The notes below the pieces were generated by a model. That model saw nothing but the letters and a program-made list of their open reading frames with translations. It did no database searches and was not told the origin of the DNA. 64,000 bases of DNA from Gemmatimonadota bacterium. Lineage in GTDB: Bacteria; Gemmatimonadota; Gemmatimonadetes; Gemmatimonadales; GWC2-71-9. Shown here in pieces: positions 7,899 through 16,701 of the stretch; positions within the stretch are counted from its first letter, which is position 1; each line of letters opens with the position of its first letter. The position numbers and the translations under genes were made by a program. The stretch covers positions 434,001 to 498,000 of the forward strand of contig JADJOM010000003.1 in the NCBI GenBank assembly GCA_016713785.1, written 5' to 3'.

Positions 7899-9728
7899 GC
7901 ATGATCCCCGACGAGATCATCGAGCAGGTGCGCGACGCCGCCGACCTGGTGTCGATCATCGGCGAGAAGGTCGACCTCAAGCGCACCGGGGCGGACTACC
8001 GCGGCGCCTGCCCCTTCCACGGTGGGCAGCATCGCAACTTCGCGGTGATCCCCAAGAAGGGGAGCTTCTACTGCTTCGTCTGCAAGGCGGCGGGCGACAT
8101 CTTCTCGTGGTACATGAAGCAGTACGGCATGGACTATCCCACCGCGGTGCGCGAGGTGGCGAAGAAGGTGGGCGTGGTGATTCCCGAGTCCGGCCCCCGG
8201 CAGGGGCCCGACCCGCGCGAACCGCTGTTCCAGGCGGTGGCGGTGGCGCACGACTGGTTCGTCCGCCAGCTGGCGGAGAACCCCGAGGCCGCCGGCGCGC
8301 GGAAGTACCTCGCCGGCCGCGGCATCGACCTCGAAGCGGCCGGGCCCTACGAGCTGGGCTACGCCCCCCGGGGCGCCGCTTTCCAGCAGGCCATGACCCA
8401 GCTCGGCCTCGATCCCCGGCTGCTGCTCGAGGCTGGCCTCCTGGCCCAGCGCGAGGACGGCACGATCATCCCCCGGTTCCGCGGCCGGCTGCTCTTCCCC
8501 ATCCACGACCTCCGCGGCCGGGTGGTGGGCTTCGGTGGCCGGCTGCTCGGTCCGGGCGAACCCAAGTACCTCAACAGCCCCGAGTCGCCGGTGTTCCACA
8601 AGGGCGGCACGCTGTACAACCTGCACGCCGCCAAGAACCACATCCGCAAGGAAGGCGCGGTCATCCTGGTCGAGGGCTACTTCGACGTGCTGCGGCTGGT
8701 CATGGCCGGCATCGAGCACGTGGTGGCCCCGCTGGGGACCGCGCTCACCGCCGAGCAGGCGGTGCTGCTCAAGCGCTTCGCCCCGCAGGCCGTGCTGCTG
8801 CTCGACAGCGACATGGCCGGCCTCAAGGCCACTTTCCGCGCCGCCGACGAGCTGCTGCGCCATGAGGTGCGGGTCCGGGTGGCCACCATGCCCGAGGGCG
8901 AGGATCCGGACACCCTGGTGCAGCGGGGCGGGGCGGAGGCGCTCGGGCCCATCCTGCGCGACGCCCTCGACGTGATGGAGCGGAAGATCCAGATCCTCGA
9001 CCGGCGCGGCTGGTTCAGCGGGATCGAGCATCGCCGGGAGGCGCTCGACCGCCTGCTCCCCACCATCCGCGCCACCCGCGACCCGATCCAGCGGGAGTTG
9101 TACCTCTCGCTGGTCTCGGAGCGGTCCGGCGTGGACAAGAAGGTGCTGGAGCACGAAGTCGCCACCCGCCCCGAAGCCGCCCGCGGAGCCGCCGGGCCGC
9201 CGGGCCGCGGAGCCGCCGCCGCGACGGACCGCGGAGCCGGCGGGCCCGCGCTCCGGCGCCCGCACCGAGGTGCAGCTGCTGCGGCTGATGATCCAGAGCG
9301 AGGAGTGGCGGCACCGGGCCCACGAGGAGCTGCACCCGGAGTGGTTCGAGTCGACCGCCAACCGGATGCTGTTCGACGTGCTGCTCGGCCTGAGCGAGCC
9401 CGGGGTGGCGCTGCCCCCCGACGGGCTCCCCGACGCGCTGCGCCAGCTGTGGGAGCGGGTGGCCGGCACCGACGTGCCGCTCGACCAGGCGGGGCAGGCC
9501 AACCTCTTTGCCGGCGCGGCGCGCCGGCTCGAGGCCCGGCCCGCCTTCCGGGTCTGGCGCCAGCTCAACGAACGCATCCGCGGCGCGAGCGATGCCGAGC
9601 GGCCCGCGCTCATGGCCGAGAAGGACCGGCAGGCGCGCGAGCTGCGCGAACGCTATCCCGAGGAATACCGCACCCAGGGCTTCCAGCTGGCGCGACGCAA
9701 CGTCCGTCGCTCGGCTCCGCCCGGCTAG
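7895..9728 (+). CDS. dnaG: DNA primase DnaG, apparently frameshifted in the C-terminal linker
   Basis: Synthesises RNA primers at the replication fork. The N-terminal zinc-binding domain (CPFH then CFVC, residues ~37-65), the primase core and the Toprim domain (VEGYFD at ~258 and LDSD at ~308) are intact in one frame to about 9175. The C-terminal helicase-binding domain (LLRLMIQSEEW onward) continues to 9728 in the +1 frame. The switch lies around 9165-9185, in a GC-rich linker encoding AEPPGRRAAEPP-like sequence made of the window's octamer repeat. Uncorrected, the first frame runs on to 9814 as low-complexity sequence. DnaG is essential, so a sequencing or assembly slip is most likely; a natural split is possible. 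The ATG overlaps the mutS2 stop. Confidence 0.85.
9183..9240. repeat. Octamer-type repeat inside the dnaG linker
   Basis: Degenerate GCGGAGCCGCCGGGC and CCGCGGAGCC units are related to the AGCCGCCG family elsewhere. The apparent dnaG frameshift maps at the left border of this stretch. A unit of 8 nt changes frame whenever copy number changes. Confidence 0.5.
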
Positions 9729-9730
9729 GC

Positions 9731-9750
9731 CGGGCCGCCGAGCCGCCGAC
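9731..9750. repeat. AGCCGCCG-type repeat after dnaG
   Basis: A short run of CGGGCCGCCGAGCCGCCGA lies three nucleotides after the restored dnaG stop codon, and belongs to the repeat family found at other gene ends. Confidence 0.55.
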
Positions 9751-9795
9751 TCAAGATTCCATCACCGATCACCCGCTCAACCCCGAGGCCGTCCG

Positions 9796-10509
9796 ATGCA
9801 CCCAGATCTGTTGAAGCTGCTCGAACTGCAGGCGAAGGACCGTACCCTGCTCGAGGCCGACCAGGCCCTCGACGCCATCCTGGCCGAGGTCGAGGCGCTT
9901 GACCTGCAGCTGGCCGACGGCGAGAAGGCCGTGGCCCAGAATGCCAAGGCGGTGGCCGATGCCACCCGGCGGCGGGTGGAGATGGAAGGCAAGCTGGAGA
10001 ACTACCGGAAGCTCGAGGAGCGGGGCAAGGCGCGGCTCGACCAGATCCGCAACCAGAAGGAGAGCCAGGCCGTGATGGCCGAGCTCGACCTGGCCCGCTC
10101 CATCCTGGCCAAGGAAGAGGGGGAGTGGCTCAAGCAGGCGGAGATCATCGCCGGGCTCGAGGCCGCGGGCACCGAGGCGGGCAGCCGCCTGGCCGAGATG
10201 CGCGACGCCCAGAAGGTCGCGCGGGGCGAGATCGACCTCCGCCGGGCCGACGCCGAGGCGCGCCGGGGCGAGGCGCTGGCCGCCCGCGAGGCCGCGGCCG
10301 CCGAGGTGAACAAGGCGCTGCGGGGGCGGTATGAGCGGCTCCGCACGGTCAAGTCGGTGCGCGTGGTGGTCGCGCTCAGCGGGCCCTCCTGCGGCGCCTG
10401 CTTCACCCAGGTGCCACTCAACCGGCGCAGCCAGATCCGCGCCGGCACCCTCATCGACGCATGCGAGAGCTGCGGCGTGATTCTCTACGCCGACGAAACC
10501 GTTGAATAG
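9796..10509 (+). CDS. Coiled-coil protein with C-terminal C4 zinc ribbon
   Basis: 237 residues. Residues ~1-185 form a long antiparallel-type coiled coil. The C-terminus has CGAC (~195) and CESC (~225), a four-cysteine zinc ribbon. This matches the family annotated as C4-type zinc ribbon domain protein (CT398-like), thought from structural work to bind export or nucleic-acid partners; the role is unsettled. The ATG at 9796 begins the conserved MHPDLLKLLELQ. The frame extends upstream, but only through repeat sequence. Its last codons overlap the TTG start of recJ by 8 nt, so it is coupled to the DNA-repair genes downstream. Confidence 0.8.
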   Translation: MHPDLLKLLELQAKDRTLLEADQALDAILAEVEALDLQLADGEKAVAQNAKAVADATRRRVEMEGKLENYRKLEERGKARLDQIRNQKESQAVMAELDLARSILAKEEGEWLKQAEIIAGLEAAGTEAGSRLAEMRDAQKVARGEIDLRRADAEARRGEALAAREAAAAEVNKALRGRYERLRTVKSVRVVVALSGPSCGACFTQVPLNRRSQIRAGTLIDACESCGVILYADETVE

Positions 10510-12316
10510 CGCCTTCCCGGTCCCGCCGCTCCGCTGGCGGGTGGACGCGCCGCCGGAGCCGGCGCTGGTGGCCAGCCTGGGCGAGGGGCTGGGCGTGGGC
10601 CCCGCACTGGCCGCGCTGCTGGTCCGGCGCGGTCTCACCGATCCCGGGGAGGCCCGGCGGTTCCTGCGGCCCGAGCTCGTGCAGCTCGCCGACCCGCTCA
10701 GCCTGGCCGGGATGGCCGCGGCGGTGGAGGTCATCCGCCGCGCCGTGCACGACGGCACCGGCATCCTGGTACACGGCGACTACGACGTGGACGGCCAGTG
10801 CGCCACCGCCGTGCTCACCCGCGCCCTCCGGGCCGCGGGGGCCCGGGTCACCCCCTTCGTGCCCCATCGGCTGCGCGACGGCTACGACCTCGGCGAGGCC
10901 GGGATCGAGGCCGCCGTCGCCGCGGGCGCCGGCCTGATTCTCACCTGTGACTGCGGCATCACCGCGGTGGCGGCGGTGGCGGCGGCGCGCGCGCGCGGCC
11001 TCCGCGTGGTCATCACCGATCACCACCTGCCCGGGGCCGAGCTCCCCGCGGCCGAGGCCATCGTCGACCCGCAGCAGCCGGCCGACCGCTCGGGGCTCAC
11101 CCAGCTCTGCGGCACCGGCATCGCCTTCAAGCTGGTGCAGGCGCTGGTCCCGGTCCTCGGCCTCCCGGCCAACCTGCCGCTGCACTTCCTCGACCTCGTG
11201 GCGCTGGCCACGATCGCCGACATCGTGCCGCTGGTGGACGAGAACCGCGTGCTGGTGCGGCACGGCCTCCGGTTGCTCCGGCAGACCCGGTGGCCCGGGC
11301 TCGCGGCCCTCATCCGCGTGAGCGGCCTGGCCGACAAGGACATCCGCGCGGGGCAGGTCGGCTTCATGCTGGCGCCGCGCCTCAACGCCGCCGGCCGGGT
11401 GGGCGACGCCGCCGACGGCATCCGCCTCCTGCTCACCGACGATCCGGACGAGGCGCTGCAGCTCGCCACCCGGCTCGAGGCGATGAACGTGCAGCGCCAG
11501 GGGCTCGACCAGCGGATCCTCGAGGAGGCCATCCAGCAGGTGGAGCGGGACCGCGATCCCGACCGCGACACCGCCCTGGTGCTCGCCGCGGACGGCTGGC
11601 ACCCCGGCGTGGTCGGGATCGTCGCGTCGCGAGTCGTCGAGCGCTACGGCCGGCCGGCGTTCCTGATCGCCCTCGACGGCGACGTCGGGAAGGGCAGCGG
11701 GCGCAGCATCTCGCGCTTCGACCTGCATGCCGCGCTGCACCAGTGCGGCGACCTGCTGGAGCGCTTCGGCGGGCACCACATGGCCGCCGGGCTCACCATC
11801 CGCCGGCAGCACCTCGATGCCTTCCGCGAGCGCTTTGCCGGCGTGGCCCGCGCCACCCTCGGCGCGGACGACCTCGGCCCCGAGCAGCGGGTGGACCTGG
11901 TGCTCGAGCTCGGCGCGGTGACCCCGGAGCTGGAGCGGCTCTGCCGCTACCTCGAGCCCTGCGGCATGGGCAACCCCACCCCCGTCTTCGGGGCCCGCGG
12001 CGTGCGCTTCGAGGGGGTGCGCAAGGTCGGGGGGAGCCACCTCAAGGGGACGCTGGCGGCCGGAGGTGGGCGGCTGGCGGCGATCGGCTTCGGCTGGGCA
12101 GAACGCGCCCCCTGGGCCGGGCCAGGGCAGCCGCCGGCGCCTGTGGACTGCGCCTTCCGCCTCGAGGAGAACGAGTACCAGGGCACCGTCTCGCTCCAGG
12201 CCCGGATCGTGGCGCTCACCCCGGCGCGAGCCCCCCAGCCAGCCACGCCGGCCGAGCCGCCGGGCCGCCGAGCGGCCGAGCCATCGGGCCGCCGAGCCGC
12301 CGAGCCGTCGATTTGA
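10502..12316 (+). CDS. recJ: Single-stranded-DNA exonuclease RecJ
   Basis: 604 residues. DHH phosphoesterase motifs are in order: DYDVDG (~93-98), CDCGIT (~143), TDHH (~172-175), then a DHHA1-like domain with GRSIS and GGHHMAAG. RecJ degrades ssDNA 5' to 3' in RecF recombination and base-excision repair. The start is a TTG at 10502 overlapping the previous stop, which is the only start consistent with the conserved N-terminus. The last ~20 residues (RRAAEP repeats) are encoded by the octamer repeat cluster and are probably not part of the fold. Its stop overlaps the TTG start of rsmD. Confidence 0.92.
   Translation: MNSAFPVPPLRWRVDAPPEPALVASLGEGLGVGPALAALLVRRGLTDPGEARRFLRPELVQLADPLSLAGMAAAVEVIRRAVHDGTGILVHGDYDVDGQCATAVLTRALRAAGARVTPFVPHRLRDGYDLGEAGIEAAVAAGAGLILTCDCGITAVAAVAAARARGLRVVITDHHLPGAELPAAEAIVDPQQPADRSGLTQLCGTGIAFKLVQALVPVLGLPANLPLHFLDLVALATIADIVPLVDENRVLVRHGLRLLRQTRWPGLAALIRVSGLADKDIRAGQVGFMLAPRLNAAGRVGDAADGIRLLLTDDPDEALQLATRLEAMNVQRQGLDQRILEEAIQQVERDRDPDRDTALVLAADGWHPGVVGIVASRVVERYGRPAFLIALDGDVGKGSGRSISRFDLHAALHQCGDLLERFGGHHMAAGLTIRRQHLDAFRERFAGVARATLGADDLGPEQRVDLVLELGAVTPELERLCRYLEPCGMGNPTPVFGARGVRFEGVRKVGGSHLKGTLAAGGGRLAAIGFGWAERAPWAGPGQPPAPVDCAFRLEENEYQGTVSLQARIVALTPARAPQPATPAEPPGRRAAEPSGRRAAEPSI
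12248..12310. repeat. AGCCGCCG-type repeat encoding the RecJ C-terminal tail
   Basis: Imperfect octamer copies (GCCGAGCCGCCGGGCCGCCG and similar) occupy the last ~20 codons of recJ and end just before the rsmD start. The resulting peptide contains RRAAEP twice. Confidence 0.65.
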
Positions 12317-12828
12317 GGATCGTCGGGGGTGAATTCCGCGGCCGCCGGCTCGCGGTCCCCGCCGACCCGCGGGTGCGGCCCACCGCCGACCGGGTGCGCG
12401 AGGCGTGGATGAGCATCCTGCAGGAGGCGCTGCCCGGCGCGGGAGTGCTCGACCTCTACGCCGGCAGCGGCGCGCTCGGGCTCGAGGCGCTCTCGCGCGG
12501 CGCCGGCCGGGTGGACTTCGTGGAGCTGAATCCCCCGTCGCTGGCCGCGCTCCGGGCCAACATCGAGGCGCTGGGCGTCGAGGGCCGGGTGACGGTGCAC
12601 CGTGGCGACGCGCTGCGCTTCGCCGACCGGCTGGCGCCGGGCGCCTACGACCTGGCCCTCGCCGACCCGCCCTACACCCGGGACGACGCCGGGCAGCTGG
12701 TTGCCCTCTTCCGCCGGACGCCGTTTGCGCGCATTCTGGCGGTGGAGCATCCCGCGAAGACGGCGGTGCCGGGCGACGACACCCGTCGCTACGGCGATAC
12801 GGCCATCACCTTCTGCTACGCGCCATGA
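12313..12828 (+). CDS. rsmD: 16S rRNA (guanine966-N2)-methyltransferase RsmD
   Basis: 171 residues, usual RsmD size. Motifs: RIVGGEFRGRRL at the N-terminus, SAM-binding LDLYAGSGALGLEALSRGA (~49-67), and the catalytic DPPY (~118-121). The enzyme methylates G966 of 16S rRNA during 30S assembly. TTG at 12313 overlaps the recJ stop (TTGA) and places the family-typical LRIVGG at the N-terminus; the longer open frame upstream is a recJ shadow. Its stop overlaps coaD (ATGA). The rsmD-coaD pair is a common bacterial arrangement, which supports both calls. Confidence 0.92.
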   Translation: MRIVGGEFRGRRLAVPADPRVRPTADRVREAWMSILQEALPGAGVLDLYAGSGALGLEALSRGAGRVDFVELNPPSLAALRANIEALGVEGRVTVHRGDALRFADRLAPGAYDLALADPPYTRDDAGQLVALFRRTPFARILAVEHPAKTAVPGDDTRRYGDTAITFCYAP

Positions 12829-13307
12829 CCCGAATCGCCGTCTATCCCGGCTCCTTCGATCCGCCCACGCGCGGCCACACCGACCTGGTCACCCGCAGCC
12901 TCGCGCTCGCCGACCAGGTCATCGTGGCCATCGCGCGCAACTCCACCAAGCAGCCGCTCTTCTCGGTGGAGGAGCGGCTCGACATGCTGCGCGCCGTGGT
13001 GGGCGAGGAGCCCCGGGTGAGCTTCGCCACCTTCGAGGGGCTGCTGGTGGACTTTGCCCGCGACGCCGGGGCCACGCTCATCATCCGCGGCCTCCGCGCC
13101 GTGAGCGACTTCGAGTACGAGTTCCAGATGGCCATGATGAACCGCCACCTGCTGCCCGGCCTCGAGACCGTCTTCCTGGTACCCCCCGAGGACGCCACCT
13201 ACCTGAGCTCGAGCCTGGTGCGCGAGGTGGCCCGCTACGGGGGGGACGTCTCCACCCTGGTGCACCCGGTGGTCGACGCGGCGCTCCGCCGCCGCTTCAG
13301 CCGGTGA
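12825..13307 (+). CDS. coaD: Phosphopantetheine adenylyltransferase (PPAT)
   Basis: 160 residues, full length. The nucleotidyltransferase signature PGSFDPPTRGH (8-18) and the C-terminal SSSLVRE motif are present. It transfers AMP from ATP to 4'-phosphopantetheine, giving dephospho-CoA, the penultimate step of CoA synthesis. Cytosolic. The ATG overlaps the rsmD stop; its own stop overlaps the GTG start of the phosphotransacetylase gene, so a CoA-producing and a CoA-using enzyme are translationally coupled. Confidence 0.95.
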   Translation: MTRIAVYPGSFDPPTRGHTDLVTRSLALADQVIVAIARNSTKQPLFSVEERLDMLRAVVGEEPRVSFATFEGLLVDFARDAGATLIIRGLRAVSDFEYEFQMAMMNRHLLPGLETVFLVPPEDATYLSSSLVREVARYGGDVSTLVHPVVDAALRRRFSR

Positions 13308-14233
13308 CCTTCCGCGCCGACCTGCTCCGCCGCGCCGCCGCCCGGCGGCCGCGGATCGTCCTCCCTGAAGCCGGCGACCCCCGGGTCCAGGCGGCCGCCG
13401 CGCGGCTCGCGAACGAGGGCATCGCCACCCCGATCCTGATCGGCCCGGGGGCCATCGACCCGGTGCGCGACCCCCGCTACGCCCGGGTGGCCCAGCACCT
13501 CCGCGACCGCCGTCCCGACCGGGTGCACGACGCCGTGCACGCCCTCGACCTGGCCACCGACCCGATCCGGTTCGGGGCCTCCCTCGTGGCCCTGGGCGAG
13601 GCCGACGCCTGCGTCGCGGGGGCGGTGGCCAGCACCGCCGAGGTGCTGCGGGCCGCCCTGTGGGCGATCGGGTCCGCGCCCGGGGTCCGTACCGTCAGCT
13701 CCAGTTTCTACATGGCGCTGCCCGACGGGCGCGTGCTCACCTTCACCGACTGCGCCGTGGTGCCCGATCCCGAGCCCGAGGTCCTGGCCCAGATCGCCCT
13801 CGCCGCCGCCCGCGACCGTCCCCGGCTGGTCGGGGACCAGCCCCGGGTGGCGTTCCTGTCGTTCAGCACCCGCGGCAGCGCCGAGAGCGCCACCGTGACC
13901 CGGGTGCGCCAGGCCGCCGCCCGGTTTCGCGAGCTGGCCCCGGACATCCCCTCCGACGGCGAGCTCCAGGCCGATGCCGCCCTCGTTCCCGAGGTGGCCG
14001 CCCGGAAGGCCCCGGGGTCCCCGGTGGCCGGGGCGGCGAACATCCTGGTGTTCCCGGGGCTCGACAGCGGCAACATTGGGTACAAATTGGTACAGCGGCT
14101 GGCCGGGGCGGCCGCCCTGGGGCCCCTCCTGCAGGGTCTGGCCCGTCCCATGAGCGACCTCTCGCGCGGGGCGAGCCCGGAGGATATTGTGGAGGTGGCC
14201 GCCATGGTGGCCCTGCAGGGCCAGGACGCCTGA
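13304..14233 (+). CDS. pta: Phosphate acetyltransferase family enzyme
   Basis: 309 residues matching the catalytic PTA_PTB domain: RIVLPEAGDPRVQAAA at the N-terminus, the SSSFYM stretch (~127), FLSFSTRGSA (~184) and a C-terminal GLDSGNIGYKLVQRL. It interconverts acetyl-CoA and acetyl phosphate. Phosphate butyryltransferase is an alternative, but the length and GNIGYK motif favour acetyl specificity. No acetate kinase gene lies in this window. The GTG start at 13304 overlaps the coaD stop. rex, which often controls fermentation genes, lies about 3 kb downstream, but no Rex box was seen near pta. Confidence 0.85.
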   Translation: MTFRADLLRRAAARRPRIVLPEAGDPRVQAAAARLANEGIATPILIGPGAIDPVRDPRYARVAQHLRDRRPDRVHDAVHALDLATDPIRFGASLVALGEADACVAGAVASTAEVLRAALWAIGSAPGVRTVSSSFYMALPDGRVLTFTDCAVVPDPEPEVLAQIALAAARDRPRLVGDQPRVAFLSFSTRGSAESATVTRVRQAAARFRELAPDIPSDGELQADAALVPEVAARKAPGSPVAGAANILVFPGLDSGNIGYKLVQRLAGAAALGPLLQGLARPMSDLSRGASPEDIVEVAAMVALQGQDA

Positions 14234-14255
14234 TCGCTCTAACCGAAGGCATCAC

Positions 14256-14597
14256 ATGGGATTCTCGGCAAGCAAGGACCCGGGTGGGGTGTACCTGATC
14301 CGGGTCGAGGGGCAGCTGATCGTCGGCAACCGGCAGGAGCTCAAGACCGCGATCCAGGAGGCCCTGGACCACGGCGAGCGCCGCTTCGTGATCGATTTCT
14401 CCCGTACCGGCTACATCGACTCCTCCGGGCTGGGTGCCCTGGTGTCGATCTCCAAGAAGGTGCGCGAACAGGGCGGGGAACTCCGGCTGGCCGGGCTCAA
14501 CGAGGACCTCCGGTCTCTGTTCGAGCTCACCAAGCTCGACACCCTTTTTGCCATCAGCGACACCGCCGAGCGGGCGGTCGGGAGCTTCGCCGGGTGA
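14256..14597 (+). CDS. STAS-domain anti-anti-sigma factor (SpoIIAA/RsbV-like)
   Basis: 113-residue single STAS domain. The phosphorylation-site motif YIDSSGLGAL (~52-61) contains the serine that the partner kinase modifies in this family. It would bind the anti-sigma kinase when dephosphorylated and release a sigma factor or another target. The next gene, starting in the GTGA overlap with this stop, encodes the matching kinase, and a PP2C phosphatase follows, giving a complete partner switch. No sigma factor gene is nearby, so the regulated target is unknown. Confidence 0.85.
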   Translation: MGFSASKDPGGVYLIRVEGQLIVGNRQELKTAIQEALDHGERRFVIDFSRTGYIDSSGLGALVSISKKVREQGGELRLAGLNEDLRSLFELTKLDTLFAISDTAERAVGSFAG

Positions 14598-15070
14598 CGG
14601 CGCCGTTGCCGGCGTCGCTCCGGCTCTGCCTCCGCCGCCGCCGGGTCCCCGCTCCGTCGGGGGCCACGATCCAGGTCTCGCTCACCGTGCCGAGCGACGT
14701 GGCCTGCATCGAGGAGGTGGTGGACCTGCTGGTGCGGCACTGTTGCGGCGACAGCTGGCTCTGCCGTAAGCGGCGCTTCAATCTCCGCGTGGCCATCGCC
14801 GAGGCGCTGGCCAACGCCATCGTCGCCGGCAACCAGGAAGACCGCTCCAAGACCGTCCAGGTCGAGGCCGAGCTCGGGGCCGAGCTGGTCCGGGTGGAGA
14901 TCACCGACCAGGGACCCGGCTTCAATCCGTCCAGCGTATCCGCCCCCCTGCTGCCGGAGGAGCTGGAGCAGGCCAGCGGGCGCGGGCTCTTCCTGATCCG
15001 CAACCTCGTCGACGACGTCCGGTTCAACGCGCAGGGGAATTCCATCTGCATGACACTGCGCCGCCACTAA
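14594..15070 (+). CDS. Anti-sigma serine kinase (RsbW/SpoIIAB-like)
   Basis: 158 residues with a GHKL/HATPase_c_2 fold: N-box EALANAIVAGN (~74), G1 box DQGPGF (~110) and G2 box GRGLFLI (~132). Such kinases phosphorylate the STAS partner and sequester a sigma factor or another client. The GTG at 14594 overlaps the STAS gene stop. The first ~25 residues are arginine-rich and not obviously conserved, so a later start is possible. It is followed by an RsbU-like phosphatase. Confidence 0.8.
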   Translation: MTAPLPASLRLCLRRRRVPAPSGATIQVSLTVPSDVACIEEVVDLLVRHCCGDSWLCRKRRFNLRVAIAEALANAIVAGNQEDRSKTVQVEAELGAELVRVEITDQGPGFNPSSVSAPLLPEELEQASGRGLFLIRNLVDDVRFNAQGNSICMTLRRH

Positions 15071-15120
15071 CGAGCCTCGAGGCCGTCGCGGACGCCCTCG
15101 GCGCGCTGGTCGGCGCCCGG

Positions 15121-16635
15121 GTGCGGCTGTGGCGATTCGACGGCCGGGCCCTGCGGCGGTTCGGTCCCGGACCCGACCCCGGCTTCTCCCCCCCGATGCC
15201 CGCCACCGCGGGCCTGGTGCCGACCCCCACCGGCAGCGTCTGGCTGGCCCCCGTCCCCGACAGCCGCGAGTTCTGGGTGGAGCTCGCCGACCTCCCCGAG
15301 GCCCGGGCGCGCGAACTCGCGCCCCAGCTGGTGGGGATCGTCGGCGCGTTCCTCACCGCGGAGCGCGAGACCGGCGGCGTGGTGGAGGAGCTCACCGGCG
15401 TTTACAAGGAGATTGACCTCCTCTACGCCATCAGCGAGATCCTGGGCCATACGGTCAAGCTCGAGGAGGCCGCACCGACAATCGTCCACGAGGTGGCCGA
15501 AGTCGTGGGCGCGCGGCGGGCCTCGATCATGGTCCACGACGAGGAGGCGAGCCTGCTCCGGAACGTGGCCGCCCAGGGCTTCTCCGCCGACGGCCTCGAG
15601 CCGGTGGGCGTCGAGGACCGCGACTCCGTGGCGGCGCGGGTGTTCCGGGAGAAGCGCATCATCGTCTTCGATCCCTCCGATCCGCTGGCCCAGAACCCCG
15701 GCTCCCACGACCCGCGCAACTACAAGGGGCAGGCCTTCCTCAGCATCCCCATCTGCTATGGGGCGGGGGGGCGTTGCGTCGGGGTGATCAACCTGACCGA
15801 CCGCCTGCTGGGCGACAGCTTCACCCCCTCGGATGCCAAGCTGGTCTCCGCCGTGGCCAACCAGATCGGCGCCGCCATCGAGAACGCCCGCCTGGTCCAG
15901 CGCGACCTGCGCCGCCAGCGGCTGCAGCGGGAACTCGAGCTGGCCCACGACCTCCAGCTCAAGCTGCTGCCCTCGCCCGGCGTGCTGCAGAACGATGCCC
16001 TGGTGGCCGCCATCTGCCGCCCGGTCGACAACGTCGGGGGTGACTTCTACACCTTCACCCGCCTCGGCAACGGCCGGGTGGGCGTGATGCTGGGTGACGT
16101 CTCATCACACGGCTTCTCCGCGGCGCTGGTCATGGCGCTGGTGATGGCCGCCGCGGGCATCCACGCCCACGCCGGCTCCACTCCGGACGAGGTGCTGGTG
16201 TCGATGCTCGAGAGCATCGGCGAGGAGCTGGCCTCCACCGAGATGTACCTGTCGGTGTTCTACGGCGTGCTCGATCCCGCCAACCGGCGGCTGGTCTACG
16301 CCAGCGCGGGGCACCAGCACGCCTTCCGGCTGGCCGCCTCCGGCGCCCCCGAGCGCCTGCCCACCACCGCGCCGCCGCTCGGGCTGGCCGAGCCCGGCAG
16401 CATCCGCCGCCACCAGGTACCCTGGGTCCCGGGCAGCGACCTCCTGTGCCTCTATACCGACGGCCTGGTGGACCAGCGGGGCGGGGAAGGCTTCAGCGAG
16501 GAGCGCCTCCTGGCCGAGCTCGCCAACCGCCGCACGGCCAATCCCGATACCATCGTCAAGGCCATCTTCCAGGAGGCCGACAAGGCCACGCCACACCCCG
16601 CCGACGACCGCACCCTGCTCGTGCTGCGGATGTAG
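15121..16635 (+). CDS. GAF-domain PP2C (SpoIIE/RsbU-type) serine phosphatase
   Basis: About 504 residues. An N-terminal ~110-residue region is followed by a GAF domain (~110-270) that may bind a small ligand. A short coiled linker leads to a PPM/SpoIIE phosphatase domain (~280-500) with metal-site motifs NVGGDFY, GDVSSHG, YTDGL and DDRTLL. It should dephosphorylate the STAS protein two genes upstream and so activate the switch. The start is uncertain: GTG at 15121 is used, but coding-like sequence in this frame continues back to the end of the kinase gene with no ATG, GTG or TTG there. Cytosolic, with no membrane helix. Confidence 0.85.
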   Translation: MRLWRFDGRALRRFGPGPDPGFSPPMPATAGLVPTPTGSVWLAPVPDSREFWVELADLPEARARELAPQLVGIVGAFLTAERETGGVVEELTGVYKEIDLLYAISEILGHTVKLEEAAPTIVHEVAEVVGARRASIMVHDEEASLLRNVAAQGFSADGLEPVGVEDRDSVAARVFREKRIIVFDPSDPLAQNPGSHDPRNYKGQAFLSIPICYGAGGRCVGVINLTDRLLGDSFTPSDAKLVSAVANQIGAAIENARLVQRDLRRQRLQRELELAHDLQLKLLPSPGVLQNDALVAAICRPVDNVGGDFYTFTRLGNGRVGVMLGDVSSHGFSAALVMALVMAAAGIHAHAGSTPDEVLVSMLESIGEELASTEMYLSVFYGVLDPANRRLVYASAGHQHAFRLAASGAPERLPTTAPPLGLAEPGSIRRHQVPWVPGSDLLCLYTDGLVDQRGGEGFSEERLLAELANRRTANPDTIVKAIFQEADKATPHPADDRTLLVLRM

Positions 16636-16660
16636 GTGCGGCCCGGCGCACGGCGCCGGA

Positions 16661-16700
16661 CCCCGTTTCCGGTTTCCCGCTTCCCGTTTCCCCCTTCCCA
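16661..16700. repeat. Polypyrimidine TTTCCCG-like tract before ksgA
   Basis: Forty nucleotides, almost all C and T, with repeated GTTTCC, GTTTCCC and CTTCCC. They occupy the space where a Shine-Dalgarno for ksgA would be expected; none is visible. A similar tract occurs at 36421-36458. Confidence 0.5.
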
Positions 16701-16701
16701 G

